Positions 37,485 through 46,413 of a stretch of 64,000 bases of DNA are shown here, piece after piece. The notes under the pieces were generated by a model. The model saw only the letters and a program-made list of their open reading frames with translations. It made no database searches and was not told the origin of the DNA. The first letter of the stretch is position 1; each line of letters starts with the position of its first letter. The position numbers and the translations under genes were made by a program. The stretch lies in the NCBI RefSeq assembly GCF_900099995.1, contig NZ_FNCZ01000008.1:62001-126000 (forward strand), read 5' to 3'. This DNA comes from Winogradskyella thalassocola (GTDB taxonomy: Bacteria; Bacteroidota; Bacteroidia; Flavobacteriales; Flavobacteriaceae).

Positions 37485-37879
37485 ATGAAATTATTTTTTT
37501 AAGGTTTTCTTATTTATGTAATTCAAATTAGTTTTTGTCAACAAGGTAAAAACTATTTAAAATTAATGGAAGAATTAACATTGATTGATTCCATTTTGGT
37601 TAAATAATGTCATAAAGACGGAAAACCGAAATTATGTGGCCTTATAAAAATTTATAAGCATGGATATTTCTATTATGAAATGAACGTAGGGAAGCATACA
37701 CGGTTTTACAAAAATGCTCAAAAACGGTTTCGATTTATGATGATTACTTTTAATGTTTACTTTAATAACTATAGTTATGATTTTAAATTATGTAGTATTA
37801 TTTAAGAAAAGAAGGTGAGTATTCTAACGGTAAGAAAGTTGGAGAGTGGAAATTTTATCTACCAACAGGTTGTCTTTAA
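37485..37879 (+). pseudogene. Decayed secreted MORN-repeat-like protein
   Basis: This stretch is gene-less by ORF criteria but reads as a broken coding region. From ATG 37485 the frame gives MKLFF, a TAA at 37500, then GFLIYVIQISFCQQGKNYLK, which completes a signal peptide. It continues through LMEELTLIDSILVK to a second TAA at 37605, then CHKDGKPKLCGLIKIYKHGYFYYEMNVGK and so on. Near nt 37796 the reading must shift to another frame to continue YYLRKEGEYSNGKKVGEWKFYLPTG and a stop at 37877-37879. The last part is a typical GEYSNGKKVGEWKFY MORN-variant repeat of secreted Bacteroidota proteins. Two stops and one frameshift indicate decay. The remaining 142 bases up to the next gene show nothing. 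Confidence 0.72.
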
Positions 37880-38021
37880 AAGAAAAAATCATATAATAAT
37901 ACGCGCTAAACTTTAGTCTTAGTGACTACTTTGGGTCTACGAGTTTTGATTCTATAAAAAATACAATCTGCTAAAACTGAATAAACATTAATTCTACATC
38001 AAATAAAAAAGAGATATCGGA

Positions 38022-39059
38022 TTATATTGGTGCACGATATGCAGGAAAGTAGCCTTTATCTAGATCTTCGTTTTTTAATTGAGTTTTTAGATGATTTTCA
38101 GCTAAAATTTTATAAATATCTTCGTTAACAATATACTTCCATATTTTAAAAGTTTTATAGTTTTTAGAGAAGCTGCTTTTAAATTGAAAAAGGGAGTCTT
38201 CTTTGCTGCCTAGTCCTCCTCCAAGATTAAAGTGAGTAAAGCCTTTATGTGTAGCTTGAATGCGCATTTCATCTATTATAAGTTTAATAGGGTTAAGATC
38301 AAAGTATTCCTCACTAAGTCCCGATAAATGATATTGAACAATATTTCCCGTCTTTATAAAAATAGCTCCTGCAATGACTTCTTGTGTTTCATTATGTTTA
38401 CAAAGCATTAAGGAAGAATCAATATCTTTACTTGATAACAGTTTATGATAATAGTCTGTTTCAAAAAAGTAGCAATCGTCCGCATCAACTCGTTTCATAT
38501 TTTCATTGTACAATTCAATAAATAATTCAAGGTGTTCGCTAATGTTACCTTCTATTACTGTGCAAGATCTGCGAGATTTGTTTAAATATGTTTTTAATCG
38601 TCTATTAAATTTTGCTCTTTGGATTTCAATGCTATCGGTCAAATCTATATTTACCACATATCCAAGAGACGTAATTTTACCTAAGTCATCAAGAATTGAT
38701 TCCTCCGTTTCTAAAAAAGGATGAAGTCTCGAAAATACTGCAATAATGTTATTTTCATTAAAAAGCTGAATGATCTCTTTATGAAAATTTTCTTTTTTGA
38801 ATTGCTTGTCTATGCTTAAAATTAATACTCCTGCATAACCATAGACTGATGTAGCATCCTTATATTCTGTATTTTTAATGCTTCTTAAAAGAAGAGGTAA
38901 AATTAGAGTTGTAAATCCATCAGTATATTTAATAAGTATAGGTGATTCATCATCATTTTTTGATAAATGGTGATAGTCATAGGTATGATAAAAGTCAAAA
39001 TGTTGAGCCATAGATAATTGGGTGCCCCATTCTTTCTTATCATTTATGATTTCAATCAT
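38022..39059 (-). CDS. FemAB/GNAT-like acyltransferase (BioF2-like)
   Basis: A 345-residue cytoplasmic protein with the FemAB-like double GNAT fold. The opening EWGTQLSMAQHFDFYHTYDYHHLSK, the RAKFNRRLKTYLNKSRRSC basic stretch, NEN(M)KRVDADDCYFF, ETQEVIAGAIFIK and YHLSGLSEEYFDLNPIKLIIDEM are the usual landmarks of Acetyltransf_6-type members. Related proteins transfer acyl groups to peptidoglycan precursors or capsule sugars. The nearby sugar or wall genes do not fix a substrate. It is a single minus-strand unit; its 3' side borders a gene-poor 570-base stretch that includes the decayed MORN gene. Confidence 0.78.
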   Translation of the reverse strand: MIEIINDKKEWGTQLSMAQHFDFYHTYDYHHLSKNDDESPILIKYTDGFTTLILPLLLRSIKNTEYKDATSVYGYAGVLILSIDKQFKKENFHKEIIQLFNENNIIAVFSRLHPFLETEESILDDLGKITSLGYVVNIDLTDSIEIQRAKFNRRLKTYLNKSRRSCTVIEGNISEHLELFIELYNENMKRVDADDCYFFETDYYHKLLSSKDIDSSLMLCKHNETQEVIAGAIFIKTGNIVQYHLSGLSEEYFDLNPIKLIIDEMRIQATHKGFTHFNLGGGLGSKEDSLFQFKSSFSKNYKTFKIWKYIVNEDIYKILAENHLKTQLKNEDLDKGYFPAYRAPI

Positions 39060-39205
39060 TTCGATAAAAATTTAATTAATAGCAAATTAACGGTATAAAC
39101 ATAATGAATTATTTATGTTAAAAGGTAAATAATTTAAAAAAAACGATAAAATTTCAGTTGCTTTTAAATACGAATTAAATGAACTTCAAAAACAGAATGA
39201 TTTAT

Positions 39206-39586
39206 TTACTTCACAGCAATCATACTAATTTCAACATTTACAAACTTAGGTAGATTGGCAACTTCAACAGTTTCTCTAGCAGGTGCAGTGGCTTCTTTAA
39301 AATATTTTCCATAAACCTCATTGATTTGCTTAAAGTTGTTCATATCACTAATAAATATAGACGACTTAATAACGTTTTCAAATGTCATATCAGCAGCTTC
39401 TAAAACCGCTTTCATGTTTTCCATAACTTGCTTGGTTTCGGTTTTAATATCGTCTATCACTAATTCCATAGTTTTAGGATGTAAAGCTATTTGCCCTGAA
39501 GTGTATAGCATATTTCCTGATAAAACGGCTTGATTGTATGGGCCTATTGGAGCAGGCGCATTTATAGTATTTATTATTTTTTTCAT
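39206..39586 (-). CDS. ridA: RidA family enamine/imine deaminase
   Basis: A 126-residue small cytoplasmic enzyme that hydrolyses reactive enamines and imines released by PLP enzymes. Typical parts are INAPAPIGPYNQAVLSGNMLYTSGQIALHP at the start, NVIKSSIFISDMNNFKQINEVYGKYF, and PARETVEVANLPK, which contains the key substrate-binding Arg, and a final VEISMIAVK strand. A palindromic hairpin is located just upstream of its start codon in the untranslated region (39591-39614). Confidence 0.93.
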   Translation of the reverse strand: MKKIINTINAPAPIGPYNQAVLSGNMLYTSGQIALHPKTMELVIDDIKTETKQVMENMKAVLEAADMTFENVIKSSIFISDMNNFKQINEVYGKYFKEATAPARETVEVANLPKFVNVEISMIAVK

Positions 39587-39590
39587 GTTT

Positions 39591-39614
39591 TAGTTCCCAT
39601 GAAAATGGGAATTA
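39591..39614. repeat. Hairpin with GAAA loop upstream of ridA
   Basis: TTCCCAT and ATGGGAA flank GAAA, extended by further pairs including one G-T wobble. It sits in the 5' leader of ridA on the minus strand, ending four bases before the ATG, and resembles the hairpin after rpsA (32743). Confidence 0.55.
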
Positions 39615-39792
39615 TTATTAAATTATACGTAACACAAATTTAGTAATACAAATTTACTTCAACAAGCATGATATTCTGCTGTTGTTAACAAAATGAAAAT
39701 TTGTCGAGCTTAAGCAATTACGGAAGACAATTGGGGCATTACACTTTGAGAGCTTTATGTTCTTAAGCGAAAATTAGTCGTGTTGAACTCTT

Positions 39793-42555
39793 TTAATTAC
39801 CAACTTGTTGATCTGGTTGTTTACGTTTATCGTATTTTAAATCTTTAAGTAAGTTAGATTTTATACCAATAAAGAAGTTCCATGAGGTTCGATCGCTAAA
39901 AGGTATCCAAGAAAAATTCATACGCCAACTTAATAAGTCGCGTTCAAAACGTAATTGTGTATAGGTGAATCCTTGGTTAAGGAAATCGTACCCAGAAGAT
40001 GCTCCAAGACTCCATTTAGGTGATATATCAACATCACCAGAAAACATTAATGAATGTGATGATATAGCATCGTCACGTTTTGTATTTGTATAATTTGCAG
40101 AATAGGCCAACCTTAAACTCCAAGGCATTTTATAATTATAAAATTCGTTGTTTTCGTCTTTATCATCATCATTCTCTCTGTCTGAAAGCCGTTTATCTGC
40201 ATAGTCTTCTGACCTACCAAATAAGTCGTCGGTTCGTCCTCCAGATCGTGCAGATTCTTGTGCAGATGCTCTTTTTTCATCCGATTCACCACCAGAAAAA
40301 CTATCATTAGATAAGGTGTAGCTCATATTTACATTGGCAGAGGTCAACCTAAAAAGACTTCCTCCATTATCAATATTGAAGGTATTAATAACGTTATTAT
40401 TACTATCTAAAGCATACGGATTAAGCGTCATACCAAAGTTAATACTCATCTTTTTATTCAAAATTTGAGTACCACCACTCATACGAATTGGACTCCAGTT
40501 TAATGAATCTGCAGCAATATCATAAGAGGTAGAGAAATTAAGGTTATTTAATATAAATATTTTTTCAGGTTCTGTATTCGTCGAATCCTTAGAACGAATT
40601 TTAGCTTCAAGATTATTACCTAAAGAGATACCAACACTACTAGAGTAACGATTACCGGGGCTGCCAAATAATGAGTTTTCAAACCGTGTATATTCAACCT
40701 CGTCAGAAGTGGTGCCATCTGCATCAATGACCTCATAGGTTTCATAATATTGATTAAACGCTGGGCTAATAGAATAACTTAAAGACGGTCTCATAACATG
40801 CCTTATCGCTTTTATCTTGGCCGTTTTATCTTCATTCTCTAAATCGTACATTCCATATATAGTTGTACCAACACTTGCACCAACATTATACGTTAAGAAG
40901 CGGTCAAAACCACTTTGGTCTACAGATACAACTTCTTCTAAAGATTGGTCGTAGAATTTTTTAACAGTTTTAAGTGTCCATGTTTCTTCCAAATTAGCAT
41001 TGGCACTAACACTAAAATAATCGAAGACCTTAAAATTGGTAGTGACTGGTATGCTATGTTTCATTCCGGTTATGGCATCATCAAACATTTCGCTCTTACC
41101 AAATATGGTGTCGTTAGTTTTAATACTGTATTCTCCTCTAGAGGTTACCTGAAAGTTTATATTATGAATAGCTCCTTTTTTAGTCCCAGTTTTTGGAGCA
41201 AATGGATAAACTCTGCCCATGGATGCTTGCATGGTTGGTAAGGTTAAATCAATATCACCTGTGTTGGTGTTTTGCCTATGTGTTGCTGTTAAACTTAGGT
41301 TGACTTGTGGTTCGCCCGAAAATGTTTTAGAATATGAAACAGAAGACGCTAGGGTGTTATTTAAAAAATTAGACTGGTTCATTTGGTTAATAGACTCTTG
41401 GTAGTATGAGCTACTTCCTAAGTTAACAGAGGCCGAAAAACGAGCATTAGGATTTGCCTTGCTATCTTGGCTATGTGACCATCGAAGGTTATAAACCGTG
41501 CTTTGCGTAAAATCTGGAAACCCACGTTCTTTATTTAGTAAATTTTCATACCTAAAACTTAGGTTCCCTTTAAATTTATAACGTAACGCATAATTGTTTT
41601 CTACGCGCAAACCGTAACTACCATTTGTATAGTAATCACCAAGAAGAGCTAAATCTAAATAATCACTTATTGCAAAATAGTAACCACCATTTTGTAAATT
41701 ATAACCTTTGTTACTATCTTCTCCAAACGTCGGAAAAATAATACCTGAGGTTTGTTTTTGTGTCATAGGAAAAAACGCAAATGGTAATGCAATAGGAGTA
41801 GGGATTCCATAAATCTCCATATACGTTGGTCCAACAATAACCTTCTTGTTAGGGACCAATTTCATTTTGGTCGTTACAAATTGATATTCTGGGTCGTCTT
41901 CATCTTCAGCCGTTGTAAATCGACCGTTCTTCATAAAATAAACCGAATCGTTTTCTTTCTTAGTTAAAGGGGAATACACTTTAAAGCCTTGTTGTTCTGT
42001 TCTAGAATTAAAAACTAATGCTTTTTTAGTTTCGGTATTAAAAACAATCGAATCGGGCTCAATAATATTCTCTCCTTGCTTAAAAACAGGACGTTGCGTG
42101 TAACCCGTAGAATCTTTTAACCGACCAGCATAAACCAAATTTTTACTGTAATCAATAACAATCACTCCGGCTTTAATTTCCATATCTTGGTAAATTACTT
42201 CCGCTTCATTGTATAGATATATTTTTTTCTTTTTTTGACTTAAGGATACATAATCGGCAGCTTTATATTTTACAGTACCTTCTAATAATCCTTTTTGTTT
42301 TACAGAATCTTTTTTAGTAGAATCAATCTCCTTAGTATTTATAGGAGGTTTAATAATTGTATCGACTACAATAGTGGTAGAATCCTTACGTTGTTCTGCG
42401 GGAATAGCGCCGTTCTTTTTTGGTAATTCTTGGGCGAAGCTAAAAGTGTTAATAAACACTGTAAAACTCAAGAGAAAAAGTATGTGTAAGCTTTTTGTAT
42501 GCAATGCTTTTAAATGTATTTTTGTAAAAGTATGGCTCGGTTTTTGAATCGCCAA
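39793..42555 (-). CDS. lptD: Putative LPS assembly outer-membrane protein LptD
   Basis: A 920-residue outer-membrane protein matching the Bacteroidota LptD family, which inserts LPS into the outer leaflet. It has an exported N-terminus (hydrophobic residues about 27-41, ending FSFAQ) and a low-complexity linker. An OstA-like periplasmic domain follows at about residues 95-205 (KYKAADYVSLSQKKKKIYLYNEAEVIYQDMEIKAGVIVIDYSKNLVYAGR). The rest is a long beta-barrel with GIPTPIALPFAFFPMTQKQTSGIIFPTFG and many aromatic strand ends. A polar insert rich in R/D/E (about residues 760-800) is probably an extracellular or periplasmic loop. It is divergent from the amidase gene across 110 bases, a conserved arrangement in Flavobacteriia. 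Confidence 0.87.
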   Translation of the reverse strand: MAIQKPSHTFTKIHLKALHTKSLHILFLLSFTVFINTFSFAQELPKKNGAIPAEQRKDSTTIVVDTIIKPPINTKEIDSTKKDSVKQKGLLEGTVKYKAADYVSLSQKKKKIYLYNEAEVIYQDMEIKAGVIVIDYSKNLVYAGRLKDSTGYTQRPVFKQGENIIEPDSIVFNTETKKALVFNSRTEQQGFKVYSPLTKKENDSVYFMKNGRFTTAEDEDDPEYQFVTTKMKLVPNKKVIVGPTYMEIYGIPTPIALPFAFFPMTQKQTSGIIFPTFGEDSNKGYNLQNGGYYFAISDYLDLALLGDYYTNGSYGLRVENNYALRYKFKGNLSFRYENLLNKERGFPDFTQSTVYNLRWSHSQDSKANPNARFSASVNLGSSSYYQESINQMNQSNFLNNTLASSVSYSKTFSGEPQVNLSLTATHRQNTNTGDIDLTLPTMQASMGRVYPFAPKTGTKKGAIHNINFQVTSRGEYSIKTNDTIFGKSEMFDDAITGMKHSIPVTTNFKVFDYFSVSANANLEETWTLKTVKKFYDQSLEEVVSVDQSGFDRFLTYNVGASVGTTIYGMYDLENEDKTAKIKAIRHVMRPSLSYSISPAFNQYYETYEVIDADGTTSDEVEYTRFENSLFGSPGNRYSSSVGISLGNNLEAKIRSKDSTNTEPEKIFILNNLNFSTSYDIAADSLNWSPIRMSGGTQILNKKMSINFGMTLNPYALDSNNNVINTFNIDNGGSLFRLTSANVNMSYTLSNDSFSGGESDEKRASAQESARSGGRTDDLFGRSEDYADKRLSDRENDDDKDENNEFYNYKMPWSLRLAYSANYTNTKRDDAISSHSLMFSGDVDISPKWSLGASSGYDFLNQGFTYTQLRFERDLLSWRMNFSWIPFSDRTSWNFFIGIKSNLLKDLKYDKRKQPDQQVGN

Positions 42556-42665
42556 AAGTACAGCTATTTTTTTGTGATTAATTTATTAAAATTAGAAATT
42601 AAAAAATACTGCTTTACTAAATAGCTCTTTATAATAAACCGAGTTTATAAACCGTTAAATTTAAT

Positions 42666-43781
42666 ATGCAAACGACACTAAAACCTACAATAGTATTTTT
42701 AAGCTTTTTATTTATAAGTACTTTAACATCTTTTACAATTCTACAAGCGCAAGAAGAAAAGTTTGTTGTGGTCTTAGATGCAGGTCATGGAGGGCACGAT
42801 TCTGGTAATGTAGGTAATGGGCACAGTGAAAAAAATATAGCGCTTAAAGTAACTTTAGAAGTCGGAAGAGAGCTGGAGAAAAATCCAGATATAAAAGTTA
42901 TTTATACGCGAAAAACGGATGTCTTTATAGAATTACACGAACGTGCAAATATTGCTAACAAAGCAGATGCTGACTTATTTGTGTCTATCCATTGTAATGC
43001 ACATAGCTCACAAGCTAGCGGAACAGAAACGTTTGTTTTGGGTGAAAAAAACACAGGACGTAATTTTGATGTGGCTAAGAAAGAAAATGAAGTCATCTTC
43101 CTAGAGGATAATTATGAAGAGAATTATGCAGGCTTTGATCCGAGTTCTCCAGAATCTACAATAGCCATAGGTATTGAGCAAGAAGTCTATGTTGAGCAAA
43201 GTATTGTTTTAGCTCGTAAAATAGAAGATAATTTTATAAGTAAAGCGAAACGTAAAAGTAGAGGATTAAAACAAGCGAGCTTATTAGTTATTAGAAATAC
43301 CTATATGCCAAGTGTTTTGGTAGAAGTTGGGTTTTTAACGAATAATAGTGAAGGGAGTTACCTTAATACTAAAGCTGGGCAGTCTAAAATGGCAAATGCT
43401 ATAAAGACAGCTATCATTGATTATAAAAAAGAACTCGATCAAAACGTTGGGAGCCATATACTACAAGTTGATGCAGAAACTATGGAAGAAGCAGAAGAAA
43501 CTCCTAGAATTATAGAAGGCATTACATTTAAAGTTCAAATTGCTGCAAGTTCTAGAGAACTGGAAGCTAAATCGTATAATTTTAAAGGGCTAACTGATAT
43601 TTCACGAGAAAAATCGGGCAATATTTATAAGTATTTTAGCGGGAAAACTTCCGATTACAATAAAGTAAAACAACTTCAAAACGAAGCCAAATTATCTGGG
43701 TATTCGGGTGCTTTTATTGTAGCTTATAAAGATGGTAAAAAAATTGACGTCGCAGATGCGTTAAAAACAGAATCAAATTAG
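42666..43781 (+). CDS. N-acetylmuramoyl-L-alanine amidase with SPOR-like C-terminus
   Basis: A 371-residue exported AmiABC-type zinc amidase that cleaves the stem peptide from peptidoglycan. After a signal peptide (about residues 1-29) the Amidase_3 fold starts VVVLDAGHGGHDSGNVGNGHSEKNIALKV. It continues through LFVSIHCNAHSSQASGTETFVLG and ends SVLVEVGFLTNNSEG. The His, Glu and His Zn ligands and the catalytic Glu are in place. The last 80 residues (ITFKVQIAASSRELEAKSYNFKG... SGAFIVAYKDGKKI) resemble a SPOR peptidoglycan-binding domain. It leads the plus-strand set amidase-MCE-FeS. Confidence 0.92.
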   Translation: MQTTLKPTIVFLSFLFISTLTSFTILQAQEEKFVVVLDAGHGGHDSGNVGNGHSEKNIALKVTLEVGRELEKNPDIKVIYTRKTDVFIELHERANIANKADADLFVSIHCNAHSSQASGTETFVLGEKNTGRNFDVAKKENEVIFLEDNYEENYAGFDPSSPESTIAIGIEQEVYVEQSIVLARKIEDNFISKAKRKSRGLKQASLLVIRNTYMPSVLVEVGFLTNNSEGSYLNTKAGQSKMANAIKTAIIDYKKELDQNVGSHILQVDAETMEEAEETPRIIEGITFKVQIAASSRELEAKSYNFKGLTDISREKSGNIYKYFSGKTSDYNKVKQLQNEAKLSGYSGAFIVAYKDGKKIDVADALKTESN

Positions 43782-43836
43782 AAACATTATTAGTATATTT
43801 ATTCCTAATTTTGTTTACGAACTAAAGTAAAGCCCA

Positions 43837-44784
43837 TTGAAAATTTCAAGAGAAGTAAAAACAGCAATATTAGTCATAGCTGGTATCGCCTTTTGTATAT
43901 ACCTATTTACATTCCTTAAAGGTGAGGACCTGTTTGATAAATCAAACAGCTATTATACAGAATTCGACTATAATGCCTTAAAAATGTCGTCACCGGTAAC
44001 CATAAAAGGGAATAAGGTTGGTGAGATTGAAGACATTAAATACGATTTCGATTCTGGTAAAACACGTATTTCGTTTACAGTAACTCCACAATTAAAATTT
44101 TCAAAAAACAGCACAGTTCGTTTATACCAAGATGGTTTAATGGGAGGCAACGCCTTGTCTATTGTAGAAGCAAGTGATGGTGAAATAGCACAGCCAGGTG
44201 ATTTTATTAAATCTGAAGTAAAACCAGGAATGATTTCTACTTTAGAAAAGAATTTCTCTGGTATTAGTGAAGATTTAGGGACAACGCTACGTTCTTCAGA
44301 TACTTTAATAACTAATTTAAATGCGTTGGTTGTTGATGAGTCGGATGATGGTTTAAAACAAACTATAGCTGAATTAAACGCAACTTTAAAAACATTTAAA
44401 AATGTAGGTTTTAAGGCGAATAATCTTCTCAGTAAAAATGATGAGAAAATTGCTTCCGTATTAGAGAATTTTGATAAAACAAGTGCAGAATTGGCCATTT
44501 TAATAAAAGATTTAAACGACGCAAATCTTTCAAATACCGTTAAGAACTTAGATGACATGATCTTAAAGCTTAACCAACTCGTAACTGGTCTTGCCGCTGG
44601 TGAAGGCACAATGGGTAAACTGTTAAACGACGATGCGCTTTATGATAATTTAGATAATACATCAAAAGAACTTCAACTCTTACTGTTAGATATAAAATTA
44701 CATCCTGCGAGATACAGACGTATTTTGTCTAAAAAAGAGATTCCATACGAGGAACCTACACAAGAGCAATTAAACAATAATTAG
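43837..44784 (+). CDS. MCE/MlaD family lipid-transport protein
   Basis: A 315-residue membrane-anchored periplasmic protein. One N-terminal helix (residues about 8-26, TAILVIAGIAFCIYLFTFL) is followed by an MCE domain (about residues 40-115, KMSSPVTIKGNKVGEIEDIKYD... VRLYQDGLMGGNALSIVE). A long coiled-coil-like region with SPFH-like heptads follows to the end (TLEKNFSGISEDLG, IAELNATLKTFKN, TVKNLDDMILKLNQL). MCE proteins move phospholipids between membranes; no MlaE or MlaF genes are in this window. The only in-frame start is TTG at 43837; a stop lies three codons before it. A TAATTTTG -7 type box is found at 43806-43813. Confidence 0.85.
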   Translation: MKISREVKTAILVIAGIAFCIYLFTFLKGEDLFDKSNSYYTEFDYNALKMSSPVTIKGNKVGEIEDIKYDFDSGKTRISFTVTPQLKFSKNSTVRLYQDGLMGGNALSIVEASDGEIAQPGDFIKSEVKPGMISTLEKNFSGISEDLGTTLRSSDTLITNLNALVVDESDDGLKQTIAELNATLKTFKNVGFKANNLLSKNDEKIASVLENFDKTSAELAILIKDLNDANLSNTVKNLDDMILKLNQLVTGLAAGEGTMGKLLNDDALYDNLDNTSKELQLLLLDIKLHPARYRRILSKKEIPYEEPTQEQLNNN

Positions 44785-44795
44785 ATCCATCCATC

Positions 44796-46112
44796 ATGGA
44801 ATACTTACCAAATATCATTTTTGCTATTCTTTTAATTGCAGGTATTGGCTATTTTTCAAGTAATGTAAAAAAGCTAATCCGTAATATTAAATTAGGTCAT
44901 AAGGTTGATGCCAGTGATCACAAATCAGAACGTTGGAAAAACGTCGTCAACATAGCTTTAGGGCAAAGTAAATTGGTGAAACGACCGGTGTCGGGATTTC
45001 TACATGCCATTGTTTATGTCGGTTTTATCATTATTAATATCGAAGTCCTAGAGATTATTATCGATGGACTTTTTGGAACACATAGAATCGGACAACAAGT
45101 TTTACCAACATCGTTATATGGTTTCTTAATCGGATCATTTGAAATTTTGGCCGTTTTAGTCTTGGTTTCAGTCACTGTATTTTGGATACGAAGAAATGTG
45201 ATTAAAATTAAGCGTTTCTTGAGTCCTGAAATGAAAGGTTGGCCAAAAAGTGATGGTAATATTATTCTTTATTTTGAAGTTGTATTAATGTGTTTATTTT
45301 TAGTTATGAATGCAACAGATACAATCTTTCAGACTGCAGGATCTGGTAATGTAATTTCACAATTTATTGCGCCATGGTTTGAAGGTTTTTCAGAAGGAAC
45401 ACTTCATCTTATTGAGAAAGCAGCTTGGTGGATACACTTTGTTGGTATTCTTATTTTCTTGAATTATTTATACTTCTCAAAACATTTACATATTCTTTTA
45501 GCATTCCCAAATGTGTATTATGGAAAAGTTGAACCAAAAGGAAAATTCAATAATCTTGAAGCTGTTACGGCAGAAGTAAAGCTAATGATGGATCCGGATG
45601 CTGATCCTTATGCAGCACCGGCGGAAACGGCAGAAGATGAAGTGCCTGCTAAATTTGGAGCAAGTGATGTAATGGATTTGAGTCAAGTGCAATTGCTTAA
45701 TGCTTATACCTGTACCGAATGTGGACGTTGTACAAGTGAGTGTCCTGCAAATCTTACCGGCAAAAAATTATCGCCTCGTAAGATTATGATGGATACCAGA
45801 GATCGATTAGAAGAAGTCGGTAAAAATATTGATGCCAACAACGGAGAGTTTAAAGATGATGGCAAGCAACTTTTAGGAGATTATATCACTAACGAAGAAC
45901 TTTGGGCTTGTACCACATGTAACGCATGTGTAGAAGCTTGTCCTGTGAGTATTGATCCATTATCAATTATTATTGAAATGCGTCGTTATTTAGTAATGGA
46001 GCAAAGTGCGGCACCAATGGAATTAAATAACATGATGACCAATATAGAAAATAACGGAGCACCTTGGCCTTATAACCAAATGGACCGTTTAAATTGGAAA
46101 GATGAAAAGTAA
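44796..46112 (+). CDS. Membrane-bound (4Fe-4S) oxidoreductase, HdrE/D-like subunit
   Basis: A 438-residue protein with five transmembrane helices (about residues 3-21, 66-87, 103-127, 150-172 and 205-226) resembling the NarI/HdrE cytochrome-type module. A cytoplasmic domain with two ferredoxin motifs follows: CTECGRCTSECPANLTGKKLSPRKI at about residue 309 and CTTCNACVEACPVSIDPLS at about 370. The second half matches LutB/HdrD-type iron-sulfur proteins. With the CCG-domain gene downstream it forms a split version of a heterodisulfide-reductase-like complex that would move electrons between quinones and an unknown thiol or organic substrate. It starts 11 bases after the MCE gene. Confidence 0.82.
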   Translation: MEYLPNIIFAILLIAGIGYFSSNVKKLIRNIKLGHKVDASDHKSERWKNVVNIALGQSKLVKRPVSGFLHAIVYVGFIIINIEVLEIIIDGLFGTHRIGQQVLPTSLYGFLIGSFEILAVLVLVSVTVFWIRRNVIKIKRFLSPEMKGWPKSDGNIILYFEVVLMCLFLVMNATDTIFQTAGSGNVISQFIAPWFEGFSEGTLHLIEKAAWWIHFVGILIFLNYLYFSKHLHILLAFPNVYYGKVEPKGKFNNLEAVTAEVKLMMDPDADPYAAPAETAEDEVPAKFGASDVMDLSQVQLLNAYTCTECGRCTSECPANLTGKKLSPRKIMMDTRDRLEEVGKNIDANNGEFKDDGKQLLGDYITNEELWACTTCNACVEACPVSIDPLSIIIEMRRYLVMEQSAAPMELNNMMTNIENNGAPWPYNQMDRLNWKDEK

Positions 46113-46116
46113 GAGA

Positions 46117-46144
46117 GACGGAAGCTGGAAGACAGAAGTTGGAA
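46117..46144. repeat. Two tandem 14-bp units
   Basis: GACGGAAGCTGGAA is followed at once by GACAGAAGTTGGAA, 12 of 14 bases the same. It lies in the gap between the FeS membrane subunit and the small protein gene. Confidence 0.55.
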
Positions 46145-46161
46145 GTTAGCATACTTGTATT

Positions 46162-46185
46162 GTTGAGCGTAGTCGAAACCTATTT
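46162..46185. repeat. Dispersed intergenic repeat, copy 1
   Basis: A 24-base stretch with GTTGAGCGTAGTCGAAACC at its core shares 20 of 24 bases with 57017-57040. It matches the general form of TTGAGCGxAGTCGAA repeats that occur between genes in many Bacteroidota. Confidence 0.5.
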
Positions 46186-46220
46186 GGAACACAATTACTG
46201 AACTTTTAAAACTTAATTAA

Positions 46221-46409
46221 ATGAGTTATATTTTAAGTGTAAAACCACAAGTTAGATTACGGATAGGAATAATCATTTCTATTCTTGCCTTAATTTCTTT
46301 ATACTTAGTTTGTAATTATGATTTTGGTGGATTTGCAGGCGGTTTTATTACAGGAATTCTAATAGGTTTAGGATTTGGTTTAATAGTAACTCATAAGAAA
46401 ACAAACTAG
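46221..46409 (+). CDS. Small two-helix membrane protein
   Basis: A 62-residue hydrophobic protein with two predicted helices (residues about 14-31, IGIIISILALISLYLV, and 36-56, FAGGFITGILIGLGFGLIV) that contain small-residue GxxxG-like motifs (GGFAGGFITGILIGLG). Such motifs favour tight helix packing, so it may be an accessory subunit of the FeS complex encoded on both sides. It ends 4 bases before the CCG-domain gene. No family recognised. Confidence 0.55.
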   Translation: MSYILSVKPQVRLRIGIIISILALISLYLVCNYDFGGFAGGFITGILIGLGFGLIVTHKKTN

Positions 46410-46413
46410 AAAG

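Noticed and set aside
43968-44609. 213-codon minus-strand frame inside the MCE gene
   Set aside because: It lies fully opposite a well-supported MCE protein and has no recognisable domain.
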